A stretch of DNA of 50,578 nt, from positions 1-50,578 of the forward strand of contig JAOACD010000014.1 of assembly GCA_026417975.1 (NCBI GenBank), written 5' to 3'. Positions within the stretch are counted from its first letter, which is position 1. Each line of letters begins with the position of its first letter. The notes beneath the pieces are model-generated. The model was not told where the DNA came from, did no database searches, and saw only the letters and a list, made by a program, of their open reading frames with translations. The translations under genes were made by a program, and so were the position numbers. Below are positions 26,839-36,783 of this stretch, piece by piece. Source of the stretch: Melioribacter sp. (GTDB taxonomy: Bacteria; Bacteroidota; Ignavibacteria; Ignavibacteriales; Melioribacteraceae).

Positions 26839-26869
26839 TTGACAAGACTTAAATAAAAATATATCTTTG
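26839..26869 (+). promoter_or_regulatory. Promoter upstream of the SAM riboswitch
   Basis: TTGACA (26839-26844) is followed after a 17-nt spacer by TATCTTTG (26862-26869). This matches both the classic -35 hexamer and the TAnnTTTG -7 element known from Bacteroidota promoters. It lies about 30 nt upstream of the first riboswitch helix, a sensible distance. Confidence 0.6.
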
Positions 26870-26898
26870 ATCAATTTAATAATTGTTCTTTACAAAAG

Positions 26899-27008
26899 TT
26901 TCATCAAGAAAGGTCGAGGGAACAGGCCCGATGACACCTTGGCAACCTTCCTTAATTAGGAAAGGTGCCAAATCCTGCCCCAACTTTTATGTTGCGGGAA
27001 AGATGAAA
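26899..27008 (+). ncRNA. SAM-I riboswitch (S-box)
   Basis: The core AGGTCGAGGGAACAGGCCCG followed by ATGACACCTTGGCAACC matches the S-box consensus. The closing helix P1 is TTTCATC (26899-26905) with GATGAAA (27002-27008), perfectly complementary. P3 is formed by ACCTTCC / GGAAAGGT and P4 by CCCCAAC / GTTGCGGG. It binds S-adenosylmethionine and would switch off the downstream metY (and probably metX) when methionine supply is ample. An AAGAG at 27009-27013 could pair with CTCTT inside the terminator as an antiterminator. Confidence 0.96.
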
Positions 27009-27024
27009 AAGAGAATTTTTCATA

Positions 27025-27061
27025 AACCTCTTCTGGAATCTTCCCGAAGGGGTTTTTTTTT
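27025..27061 (+). terminator. Riboswitch expression-platform terminator
   Basis: AACCTCTTC (27025-27033) pairs with GAAGGGGTT (27046-27054) through nine pairs with one G-U, followed by a T-run to 27061. It lies directly after the SAM-I aptamer and 30 nt before the metY start, as in transcription-attenuating S-box leaders. Confidence 0.9.
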
Positions 27062-27091
27062 ATACGAAAATCAAAAAATGAGGAGATATAA

Positions 27092-28396
<1,305 letters not shown>

Positions 28397-28513
28397 TAGC
28401 TAAAGTAATTTTAAGAACAAAATAAATGTAATGGTTTTACAAGTATGTTGTTAAAACATTAAGGTGGTGTAATTTTTAAAAGTTAACTGAATTTTTCAGA
28501 AAAGTGGAATGAT

Positions 28514-29647
28514 ATGATTAATTCTAAAACTATATTTGTTGAGTTATTTAAAAATAGGCCTTTAACTTTATTAAATGGAAATAAGTTAAAAAATATAAGA
28601 GTGGCTTTTCAAACTTATGGTCATTTAAATAAAACAGGGGACAATGTAATATGGATTTTTCATGCACTTACAGGCAATTCTCATGTTGCAGGAATAGTAA
28701 CCGAAGAAGAACTTGAAAATACTTCTCATCATGAATTTTTAGGCAAGTATAATAAACTTTTTTTGGGAAAGCCAGGTTGGTGGGATCCTTTAATAGGACC
28801 AGGCAAGATTTTTGATACAAATAATTTTTTTGTTGTTTGTAGTAATTTCCTTGGTGGATGCTATGGTACTACTGGACCGACCGATATAAATCCTGTTACA
28901 AACAAAAAGTATGGAATGGATTTTCCTGTAGTTACAGTAAGAGATATGGTTGCAGTACAAAAAGAGTTGGCAGACTATTTAGGGATTAAAAAAATTAAAT
29001 TAGCTACAGGAGGTTCACTTGGAGGTATGCAAACTCTTGAACTTGCAATTATGTATCCTAATTTTGTTGAAAGAATAGCACCTATAGGAGCTTCTGCTGC
29101 TCATTCGGCGTGGGCAATTGCTTTGAATGATATAGCTCGCTCTTGTATTATGAATGATCCAAATTGGCAAAACGGAAACTATAGTTCTCAACCAAAAGAT
29201 GGCCTATCTAATGCAAGAAAAATCGGTATGATTAGTTATAGAACAATGGTTTCTTTTCAAAAAAGATTTAATAGAGATCGTAAAAACAATGGTGATTATT
29301 TAAATCCATCAAATATATTTCAAGTACAAAGTTATTTAAATTATCAAGGTGAAAAGCTTGTAAATAGATTTGATGCTAATACATACATTTATATAACCTG
29401 GGCAATGGATTTGCATGATGTTGGCTATATGAGAGGAGGTGTAAAGAAAGCTTTGTCGAGTATTACTGCTAAAACTCTTTGTATAGGAATAAGTAGTGAT
29501 ATTTTGTATCCACCCGAAGAACAGCGCGAAATTGCTTCCCAAATACCTTGTGCTGAATATGCAGAAATTGAATCAGAAGTAGGTCACGACGCTTTTCTTA
29601 TTGAGTTTGAACAGCTTGATAGAATTTTTTCTAAATTTATCGATTGA
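28514..29647 (+). CDS. metX: Homoserine O-acetyltransferase
   Basis: MetX acetylates homoserine from acetyl-CoA, giving the substrate for the adjacent MetY. The 377-aa alpha/beta-hydrolase has the nucleophile motif ATGGSLGGMQTLE (Ser), the catalytic Asp in GISSDILYPPEEQ and the His in VGHDAFLIE. VCSNFLGGCYGTTGP and PGWWDPLIGPG are strong family signatures. Acetyl versus succinyl preference is not directly visible, but pairing with MetY favours acetyl. It is probably co-transcribed with metY under the riboswitch. A long hairpin closes the unit. Confidence 0.95.
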   Translation: MINSKTIFVELFKNRPLTLLNGNKLKNIRVAFQTYGHLNKTGDNVIWIFHALTGNSHVAGIVTEEELENTSHHEFLGKYNKLFLGKPGWWDPLIGPGKIFDTNNFFVVCSNFLGGCYGTTGPTDINPVTNKKYGMDFPVVTVRDMVAVQKELADYLGIKKIKLATGGSLGGMQTLELAIMYPNFVERIAPIGASAAHSAWAIALNDIARSCIMNDPNWQNGNYSSQPKDGLSNARKIGMISYRTMVSFQKRFNRDRKNNGDYLNPSNIFQVQSYLNYQGEKLVNRFDANTYIYITWAMDLHDVGYMRGGVKKALSSITAKTLCIGISSDILYPPEEQREIASQIPCAEYAEIESEVGHDAFLIEFEQLDRIFSKFID

Positions 29648-29658
29648 ATTTAATAAAT

Positions 29659-29725
29659 AGAACACGGATGATACTGAGTAATTTTGTAAACTTAACATTC
29701 TCAGCATAATCCGTGTTCTTTTTAT
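29659..29725. terminator. Bidirectional terminator between metX and the S46 peptidase
   Basis: AGAACACGGAT (29659-29669) pairs perfectly with ATCCGTGTTCT (29709-29719), with an inner CTGAG/CTCAG helix (29674-29678 with 29700-29704). T-rich sequence follows on the + side. It stands between convergent genes and could serve both. Confidence 0.85.
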
Positions 29726-29732
29726 AAAGCCA

Positions 29733-31853
29733 TTACTTTTTCATTTTACCTTCTTTAAGCTCGTAAACTATTTTATCTGCTTTATAAATTTTTTCTGCAG
29801 CATGAACAATTGCACGAACGTCAACTGCAACACATCTATTATTATGAGGCATATAGATAAAATTACCTACAATGCTTTCCATGTTTCCATCAAATGCTAA
29901 GCCAACTACTTCGGCATTTTTATTTATAATTGCACTTCCTGAATTTCCCCCTACAATGTCGTTTGTAGAAATGAAATTGAAAGGTGTTGATAAATCGAAA
30001 TCAGCTGGAATTTTTTGCCATCTTTCGTGTAAATCCCATGGATATTCTTTATTAAATGAGTACCATCTATCATATAGGCCATAAAATGTTGTAAATAGTG
30101 GTGCTTTTGTTCCATTGTAATCGAAGCTTGCAAGTTTTCCATCGCTTAGTCTTAATGTAAAGTTTGCATCGGGTGGTATTGAAGTTCCGTAAACTTTGAA
30201 TATAACTTGTCCAAGCATATCATCGTAAACTTGAGTGGTATTAGAAATTTCTCGTGCAAGTTTTTGTAAATCTGATAATTTTTCTTGAGTTTCTTTTATA
30301 AATACAATCAATGGGTCATTAGAGTTCATAATAGCATCTGCACCTTCTTTAGCAAGTTTCATTACTTTCTCTCTATTTCCAAAAATAGAATTTTTAAAGA
30401 AGAAGTTTGCAGCCTCTTTACCTTTTTTATCGCCAAATAATCTCTGTATGTAATTATCGGAGTCACCAAGATTCATTCTCATAAAGTCTGCCCAAATCCA
30501 TAACTTTGTATCCTCTAGTAACTTGTCAACATTTTCCGGGTAAATTGAGTTAATAGTAGAATCTAATTTTTCAGCTTTATACTCCGGACTACGTTCTTCT
30601 TCTGCTTTTTTTAATTCTTTTGCTAAATCAACTAATTTTTTTGCAATTGAAAAATATATAGGAGTAAATCTTGGATTAATTGAGTATGCAGCAATCTTTG
30701 GTCCTACCTTTCTCATTTCCATTTGTGTTTTTTCTATATTTTCCCAAACTTTTCCATATTTTTCTTTTAACTCTGGATTATTCCACACTGCTTCTTGAAG
30801 TTTTCTTTGAAAATCTTTTTTACGAGCCATTAAGTAGGGATCTAGTAGTCCTTTATAAATAGTTGTTATAACTTTTTGACTATTGCCTATGTTTACACGA
30901 ATTTTTTCAAATTCATCTGCGCGCTTTGGTTCAATTTTTTTGAGTTCTTCTAGTGCATTATAATAAGTGTCGAGTAGATAAGCGCTGTTTTTATAGGCAA
31001 TATCTCTCATGTATTCAAGTTGAGCAATAGTCTTTAACCTTTGAGTTGTTCCTGGATTGCCCACAGTAAAAATTGGTTCGTTTGGATCGATCCCTTTTAA
31101 TGTAAACTTAAAATAGCGTTCGGTACGAGCAGGTTTTCCATTTTCATAAGCACGGTAAAATGTAAAATCAAGATTGTAACGAGGGTAAGTGAAGTTATCA
31201 TAATCTCCTCCAAAGTAGGCAATTTGCATTTCAGGAGCAAATACCAAGCGAATATCATCATATCTTTTATATCCGTATAATGAGTATTTTGCGCCGTTAA
31301 ATAATGAAACCACTTGTGCAATCAAACCGGTTTCTTTATTAAGATTATCTGTAAGTTCTTTTATTTTTGCTTCTTTATTTTTTGTTTTTTCTTCTGGTGT
31401 TGCACCTGTTTCGGCAGCTTTTAATACTTCATCTGTAACATCTTTTATAAGAACAAGTTGGTCAGCATAGTAGTTAGGGATTTTACGTTCCTCTTCTAAG
31501 GTTTTTGCATAGAAACCATCTTTTATTAGATCTTCCCCTTTTTCAGAAAGTCTTTCAAGAATATTACGAGCACAATGGTGGTTTGTCATAATCAGTCCAT
31601 CTTCAGAAACAAAAGAAGCAGTACAGTTTGAAAGACGCAGTGCAGATAATCTAACATCTTCAAACCATTCTTCATCAACATTAATTCCATATGTTGATTT
31701 GAGGTATTCTATAGGAGGGTAATCAAAAGCCCACATTTTCCCAGTATCAAAACGCTGTGCTTTAACCGTGTCTAATTTTAATTGTGCCTTTGTATTGAAT
31801 GATAATACAAAGAAAAAGAATAGAATTAACAAGTTGAAGAATAATTTTTTCAT
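29733..31853 (-). CDS. S46 family dipeptidyl-peptidase (DPP7-like)
   Basis: This 706-aa exported serine peptidase of family S46 removes dipeptides from peptide N-termini in the periplasm. A signal peptide ends about TKAQ. The trypsin-like domain shows VSEDGLIMTNHHCARN (His92/93), YFGGDYDNFTYPRYNLDFTF (Asp region), and GGNSGSAIINKNAEVVGLAFDG (Ser638). Eighteen residues after the serine is a glycine (FDGN, Gly656). In DPP11 enzymes this position is arginine, so specificity for hydrophobic rather than acidic P1 residues is expected. It is a single-gene unit behind the bidirectional terminator. Confidence 0.93.
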   Translation of the reverse strand: MKKLFFNLLILFFFFVLSFNTKAQLKLDTVKAQRFDTGKMWAFDYPPIEYLKSTYGINVDEEWFEDVRLSALRLSNCTASFVSEDGLIMTNHHCARNILERLSEKGEDLIKDGFYAKTLEEERKIPNYYADQLVLIKDVTDEVLKAAETGATPEEKTKNKEAKIKELTDNLNKETGLIAQVVSLFNGAKYSLYGYKRYDDIRLVFAPEMQIAYFGGDYDNFTYPRYNLDFTFYRAYENGKPARTERYFKFTLKGIDPNEPIFTVGNPGTTQRLKTIAQLEYMRDIAYKNSAYLLDTYYNALEELKKIEPKRADEFEKIRVNIGNSQKVITTIYKGLLDPYLMARKKDFQRKLQEAVWNNPELKEKYGKVWENIEKTQMEMRKVGPKIAAYSINPRFTPIYFSIAKKLVDLAKELKKAEEERSPEYKAEKLDSTINSIYPENVDKLLEDTKLWIWADFMRMNLGDSDNYIQRLFGDKKGKEAANFFFKNSIFGNREKVMKLAKEGADAIMNSNDPLIVFIKETQEKLSDLQKLAREISNTTQVYDDMLGQVIFKVYGTSIPPDANFTLRLSDGKLASFDYNGTKAPLFTTFYGLYDRWYSFNKEYPWDLHERWQKIPADFDLSTPFNFISTNDIVGGNSGSAIINKNAEVVGLAFDGNMESIVGNFIYMPHNNRCVAVDVRAIVHAAEKIYKADKIVYELKEGKMKK

Positions 31854-32018
31854 AGATCACCTAAATTTTGTATTTAATTATTCTTATACTCAAAAAATAA
31901 AATAGTTACAGTTTATAACCAAAAATTTTAAAACAAAGAATCCAATATGACTTTTTAATTCCATGATTTTCTTACTTCTATTTCATAAATTATATATGAA
32001 ATTCGAAATCATAGTAAA

Positions 32019-35000
32019 ATGTTAACATCATCGGAAAAAACACAAGAATCATTTAACTTACTTTTAAGTGATGCATTTAATTTTGCCCCAGTAGGTATTT
32101 TAGTTTTTTCGAAAGATTTTAGAGTAATATTTGTTAATAATAATTTTTTCAAGTTTAGAGGAGTAATTGAAGGAACTCCCGATTTGCTTATAGGCAAAAA
32201 TATTTATGAGTACAATGTGTTTGATAATTTAGATTTAAGAAATGATCTAGAAGAGCTAAAAAAATTAAATGCTATTGAAAAAAGTTTATTAACTGCTAAT
32301 ACTATTGCCGGCGATAAAATTTCTGTATTACTAAAATGTGTTCCAATTGTAGTAAATAATCAATTTGAAGGAGGCATATTAATATTAGAAGATATAAAAT
32401 ATCCTTCTTCTAGTTTTGAAGCTCCATTATTGTATTCTAAAGGCCTGCATAATTTTTTAACCACAGTAAGTGATATTTTTTTTGTAGTAGATAGAAAAGG
32501 AAATATTAAATTTATTCCAGAAAAAGGTTATGAAAAATACAACTTTCTTTTTGAAGCAGATTCGTATCTATCTAATAAAAAACCACAAAAATTATCAGGC
32601 TTACTGTTTAAAAAATTACTCGAAGAATCTGCTTCTTCAGAAAAAATAATTACTACTGAGATTCCTTACTTAAGGGATTCTAAAGAGGAGAAATTGGTTT
32701 TAACTATTATTCCTTTAGATACCAAAAATGGGGTTGTTGAGAATTTTATTGTTTTAATAACAAAAAATATTACAAGTAAAATTAATGAGGAAGAAGTAAA
32801 AGAACTTAGAAAATATGAACAGATTGCTACAGAGTTAATTGATGGATTAATAGGAATAACAAAGAGTGGGGAAATTATTTTATGGAATGAAGGTGCTGCA
32901 AAACTATTTGGCTTAACTAAAAGTGAAGTATATGGGAAAAGTATATCGAAAATATTTCCTAAGATTAATGAAGAGTATTTGAAAATAATTTTTGAGCAAT
33001 TAAAAGAGCAGAATTATAAGGACGAAATAATTAAAATAGGTGAAGATGAAGCTTTAGCAGAATATTATTCAATAAGATTTGGAATGTTAAAAGAAGGCGA
33101 AGAAGAAAGTATTATTCTCCTTTGTTCTAATATTACACAAAGTGAAAGACTAAAAAACGAACTTAAACATTCCGAAGAACGATATAAGAATATAGTAACT
33201 AATTCCCATGAATTTATATGCATACTTGATGAAACAGGAAAAATTATTTATGGTAATCCTTTTCTTAAAGAAGTCTTTAAATATTCAGAAGAAGAATTGA
33301 AGAAACTATATTTTGGGGATTTAATAGATTCATATTTTTTAATAAATCATGGCTTCAATATTAATGATATAAAAAATGAACTTATCCAATCTATTGAACT
33401 TCCACTAACTACAAGGGACGGAAAAACAATTTATGTACTTGCAAGTTTTTCAATTGTTAGAGATATAAATAACTTACCTAAATACCTAAATGTTATAATG
33501 ACGGATATAACACAAAAAAAAGAGTCAGAAAAGGATTTGTTATTAATAAGGTCTGTTTTTGAAGCATCTCATGATGGTATAGCATTAATAAACCGGAGGA
33601 AAATTTTTTTGGTAAACGATTCTTTCGTTAAAATGTTCGGTTATAAAAGCGCAAGTGAAATACTAGGACAAGATCCGTTAAATTTTGTTGAGATTAATAA
33701 CATAGTTAAAGTTGCACGAATGATCGAAGAACTTGAACAAGGAAAAAATAATTTAACAAGATTAACATTTACAGGTATTACAAAGGATAATAGAACAATC
33801 GAATTAGAAAATTCTGTATCTTCATATGAAGTAGAAAACGAAAAATTTATTGTGTGGGTCTTGCGTGATATAACAGAAGAGATAAAATCTAAAGAAGAAC
33901 TAAAAATTTCGGAAGAGAGATATAGAAGCATTACAGAAAATATAAATGAATGTATATGGACCGCAGAAAGAGTAAATGGAAAATTAAAAGAGGTTTTTTA
34001 TTCAATAGCTATAAAAAAAATAACAGGATATTCTCCAGAGGCCTTTTTGAAAGATTCAAAACTATGGAAAAAAATTATTCATCCTGATGATACTTTAGAA
34101 ACAATAAGAAAATTAAACAGATTTTACAAAGATTCTACAAGGTCTTTTGAAACCTTAGAGTACAGAATTATTGACTCTTTAGGAAATATTATATGGATTC
34201 AAAATAAAATTACTGTAAACAGAGATAAAGATGGTAAGATTATAAAAATATTTGGCATAGTTAACGATGTAACATTATCTAAAAAAGCAGAAGAAGAGCT
34301 GAAAAAATCCGCTCAAGAATTAAAAGAACTTAATGATACAAAAGATAGATTTATTTCAATTATTTCTCATGACCTAAGAACACCGTTTAGTTCAATTCTT
34401 GGTTTTACAGATTTTTTGTTAAACGAAAAAGATATAACTGAAGAAAAACGCAGACAATATATTGAATTTATACAAGAATCTGCAAAAAGTATGCTCAATC
34501 TTGTGAATTCCCTGCTTGATTGGACAAGATTACAAACTGGTAGAATAAAATTTGAACCTCAAAAGATTAATGCCAAAAATATAGTGGATAGGTCAATACA
34601 AATTCTTTCTGGTGCAGCCTTGCAAAAGAATATTAAAATAAGGTCCGATGTTCCCCCCGATATTTTTATTCATGCAGATGAAAATTTACTGATGCAAGTT
34701 TTTAATAACCTTATTTCAAATGCAATAAAATTTACAAATAAGAATGGTGAAATATTATTAAGTGCAAAGTTGGATATCATAAATAGAAATGTTCAATTTG
34801 TAGTTCAAGATAGTGGGGTTGGAATTAAGAAAGAAGATTTACCAAAATTATTTAGAGTGGATACAAAATTTACAACAATTGGAACTGCAGGAGAACGAGG
34901 AAGTGGATTAGGATTATCACTAGTACGTGAAATTATCAATAAGCATGGCGGAGATATATGGGTTGAAAGTGAGTATGGTAAAGGTTCCAAATTTATTTTT

Positions 35001-35399
35001 ACAATTCCTATTTCTTCAACATCAATTTTACTTGTTGATGATATAAAATATGATAGAATACTTTATTCTAAACTTTTGAAAAACCTAATAGAGGGTTATA
35101 CTATTGTCGAAGCTGAAAACGGCAAACAGGCTTTAGAAATAATAAAACAACAATCTCCTGCACTTGTAATTACAGACCATAAAATGCCTATAATGAGTGG
35201 ATATGATTTGGTAAAACAAATCTTAGTTTCTGATTTAAAGTATCGTCCTCCCGTTATTGTTTTGAGTAGTGATATAAATAAGGCTATAGAAGAGGAATAC
35301 AAACAGTTGGGGGTTGAATTTATTTTTCAAAAACCTGTTAACCTAAGTAATTTCAAAAATGCTATAGAGAAATCTTTGAGAAAATCTGTTTTTGTTTGA
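32019..35399 (+). CDS. Multi-PAS hybrid histidine kinase with C-terminal receiver
   Basis: This 1126-aa cytoplasmic sensor has no transmembrane helix or signal peptide. About six PAS-like segments (roughly 15-125, 140-250, 265-375, 385-500, 510-625, 635-760) precede the kinase core. HisKA has SHDLRTPFSSILGFTDF (His near 784). The HATPase has NNLISNAIKFTNKNG, DSGVGIKKEDLPKLF and GERGSGLGLSLVREI. A receiver closes the protein (ILLVDDIKYDR about residue 1003, phospho-Asp in ITDHKMPIMSGYDL near 1051, FQKPVN lysine). It would autophosphorylate and pass phosphate to its receiver. It is the first of four closely spaced signalling genes, 41 nt before the substrate-binding protein. Its ligand is unknown. 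Confidence 0.9.
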   Translation: MLTSSEKTQESFNLLLSDAFNFAPVGILVFSKDFRVIFVNNNFFKFRGVIEGTPDLLIGKNIYEYNVFDNLDLRNDLEELKKLNAIEKSLLTANTIAGDKISVLLKCVPIVVNNQFEGGILILEDIKYPSSSFEAPLLYSKGLHNFLTTVSDIFFVVDRKGNIKFIPEKGYEKYNFLFEADSYLSNKKPQKLSGLLFKKLLEESASSEKIITTEIPYLRDSKEEKLVLTIIPLDTKNGVVENFIVLITKNITSKINEEEVKELRKYEQIATELIDGLIGITKSGEIILWNEGAAKLFGLTKSEVYGKSISKIFPKINEEYLKIIFEQLKEQNYKDEIIKIGEDEALAEYYSIRFGMLKEGEEESIILLCSNITQSERLKNELKHSEERYKNIVTNSHEFICILDETGKIIYGNPFLKEVFKYSEEELKKLYFGDLIDSYFLINHGFNINDIKNELIQSIELPLTTRDGKTIYVLASFSIVRDINNLPKYLNVIMTDITQKKESEKDLLLIRSVFEASHDGIALINRRKIFLVNDSFVKMFGYKSASEILGQDPLNFVEINNIVKVARMIEELEQGKNNLTRLTFTGITKDNRTIELENSVSSYEVENEKFIVWVLRDITEEIKSKEELKISEERYRSITENINECIWTAERVNGKLKEVFYSIAIKKITGYSPEAFLKDSKLWKKIIHPDDTLETIRKLNRFYKDSTRSFETLEYRIIDSLGNIIWIQNKITVNRDKDGKIIKIFGIVNDVTLSKKAEEELKKSAQELKELNDTKDRFISIISHDLRTPFSSILGFTDFLLNEKDITEEKRRQYIEFIQESAKSMLNLVNSLLDWTRLQTGRIKFEPQKINAKNIVDRSIQILSGAALQKNIKIRSDVPPDIFIHADENLLMQVFNNLISNAIKFTNKNGEILLSAKLDIINRNVQFVVQDSGVGIKKEDLPKLFRVDTKFTTIGTAGERGSGLGLSLVREIINKHGGDIWVESEYGKGSKFIFTIPISSTSILLVDDIKYDRILYSKLLKNLIEGYTIVEAENGKQALEIIKQQSPALVITDHKMPIMSGYDLVKQILVSDLKYRPPVIVLSSDINKAIEEEYKQLGVEFIFQKPVNLSNFKNAIEKSLRKSVFV

Positions 35400-35440
35400 T
35401 TTTTTTATTTTATATAAACAGCTAAAAGTGAGGGACGAAG

Positions 35441-36775
35441 TTGAAAAAGTTTACAAAAAAAATTAAAGAATCTTCAATTTGGCTTATTTCGATATTTATT
35501 TCGGTAGTAACAATCTTTTTCTTTATCTATCTCCCATTTCAAATAAATCTGTTTCCTAAGGGTGCTGTAAAAAAAATTTATTATGTTGATAACATCTCTC
35601 CTGCACATTTGAAAATAATCGAGAAGTTTAACAAAAAATATAAAGGGGAAATAGAGGTCGTTCCAGTAAACTTACCATTCTATCATTTTACAACGAACGA
35701 CAGAAAAGCAATATTAACAAGGTCGTTAAGAAATAGAAGTGATGGAATAGATATTTTTGCAGTGGATTTGATATGGATACCTCGTTTTGCCAAATGGGGA
35801 TTTGCAATGGATGATTATTTTGATAAAAATGAACTTTCAAAAATTAATAAAATGGCTTTAGAAGCTTGCTACCAAAACGATAGCCTGGTTGCTTCTCCTC
35901 TATTTTTAGATATTGGAGTTTTATACTATAGAAAAGATTTAATTAATAAACTTCCCGATGGAAAAAAAATTGAAAAGAAAATTCAAAATTCTTTAACATG
36001 GGACGAGTTTATTTCCCTTGGCAAAAGATTTTCTAATTACCCGAATCCGTTTTATGTGTTTCAGGGAGGAGAATTTGAAGGAATGCTTTGTAACTACCAT
36101 GAAATGCTTACAAGCGAGGAAATCAAAAAAATTTTTTATTCTAACACAATAGATTTAACCCTACCTGCTTCTAAAAGGGCCTTGCAACAAATGGTTGATT
36201 TTATCTATAAATATAATTTCACACCTTCAGATGTAACACGTCTTGATGAATTTTTAAGTTATCTTTATGCAAACGAACATAATGCAATTTTCTTGCGAGG
36301 TTGGATTGGTTTTCATAAACAATATAAACATTTTCTTAAGGATACTTCAAACATTATAAATTTTGCAATTGCACCTTTGCCTCATAATCGAGGAAGTAGT
36401 TCATCGGGAGTTTTTGGGGGGTGGTGTTTGATGATTTCAAAATATTCTAACAGTAAGGAAGAAGCAATAAAGTTCATAAAATTTATGCTTGAAAAAGAAA
36501 ATCAAAAAATACTTTACGAAGAAGGAGGTGTTATACCAATTAATGAAGAAATTTATAGAGATACTCTCTATCTAAGAAAACATGAAGAATTATTACAAAT
36601 AAAGAATCTTTTAAATTGGGGTAAACATAGACCTTTTTTAGAAAACTATACAAGAATTTCTGAAATAATGTCTCGTCATTTTTATAAAGCATTGAAAAAT
36701 GAAATTACTGTTGATAATGCGCTTGTAGCTGCAACTATTCAAATAAATAACGAAAGAGGGATTGTTAAAAAATAG
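35441..36775 (+). CDS. Membrane-anchored extracellular solute-binding protein (family 1)
   Basis: This 444-aa periplasmic binding protein is of the ABC sugar-binding family 1 fold: FNKKYKGEIEVVPVNLPF, RSDGIDIFAVDLIWIPRFAKWG, DIGVLYYRKDLI, and FGGWCLMISKYSNSKEEAIKFIKFML. The N-terminus has basic residues, then one hydrophobic helix (about 12-33) without a clear cleavage site or lipobox cysteine, so it probably stays tethered to the inner membrane. It starts at TTG after GAGGGA. No ABC permease or ATPase gene is near. The next gene, 8 nt away, is a histidine kinase with a periplasmic domain, so I infer it presents a bound sugar to that kinase. Carbohydrate ligand is inferred from family and context. 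Confidence 0.85.
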   Translation: MKKFTKKIKESSIWLISIFISVVTIFFFIYLPFQINLFPKGAVKKIYYVDNISPAHLKIIEKFNKKYKGEIEVVPVNLPFYHFTTNDRKAILTRSLRNRSDGIDIFAVDLIWIPRFAKWGFAMDDYFDKNELSKINKMALEACYQNDSLVASPLFLDIGVLYYRKDLINKLPDGKKIEKKIQNSLTWDEFISLGKRFSNYPNPFYVFQGGEFEGMLCNYHEMLTSEEIKKIFYSNTIDLTLPASKRALQQMVDFIYKYNFTPSDVTRLDEFLSYLYANEHNAIFLRGWIGFHKQYKHFLKDTSNIINFAIAPLPHNRGSSSSGVFGGWCLMISKYSNSKEEAIKFIKFMLEKENQKILYEEGGVIPINEEIYRDTLYLRKHEELLQIKNLLNWGKHRPFLENYTRISEIMSRHFYKALKNEITVDNALVAATIQINNERGIVKK

Positions 36776-36783
36776 GAGAGTAT

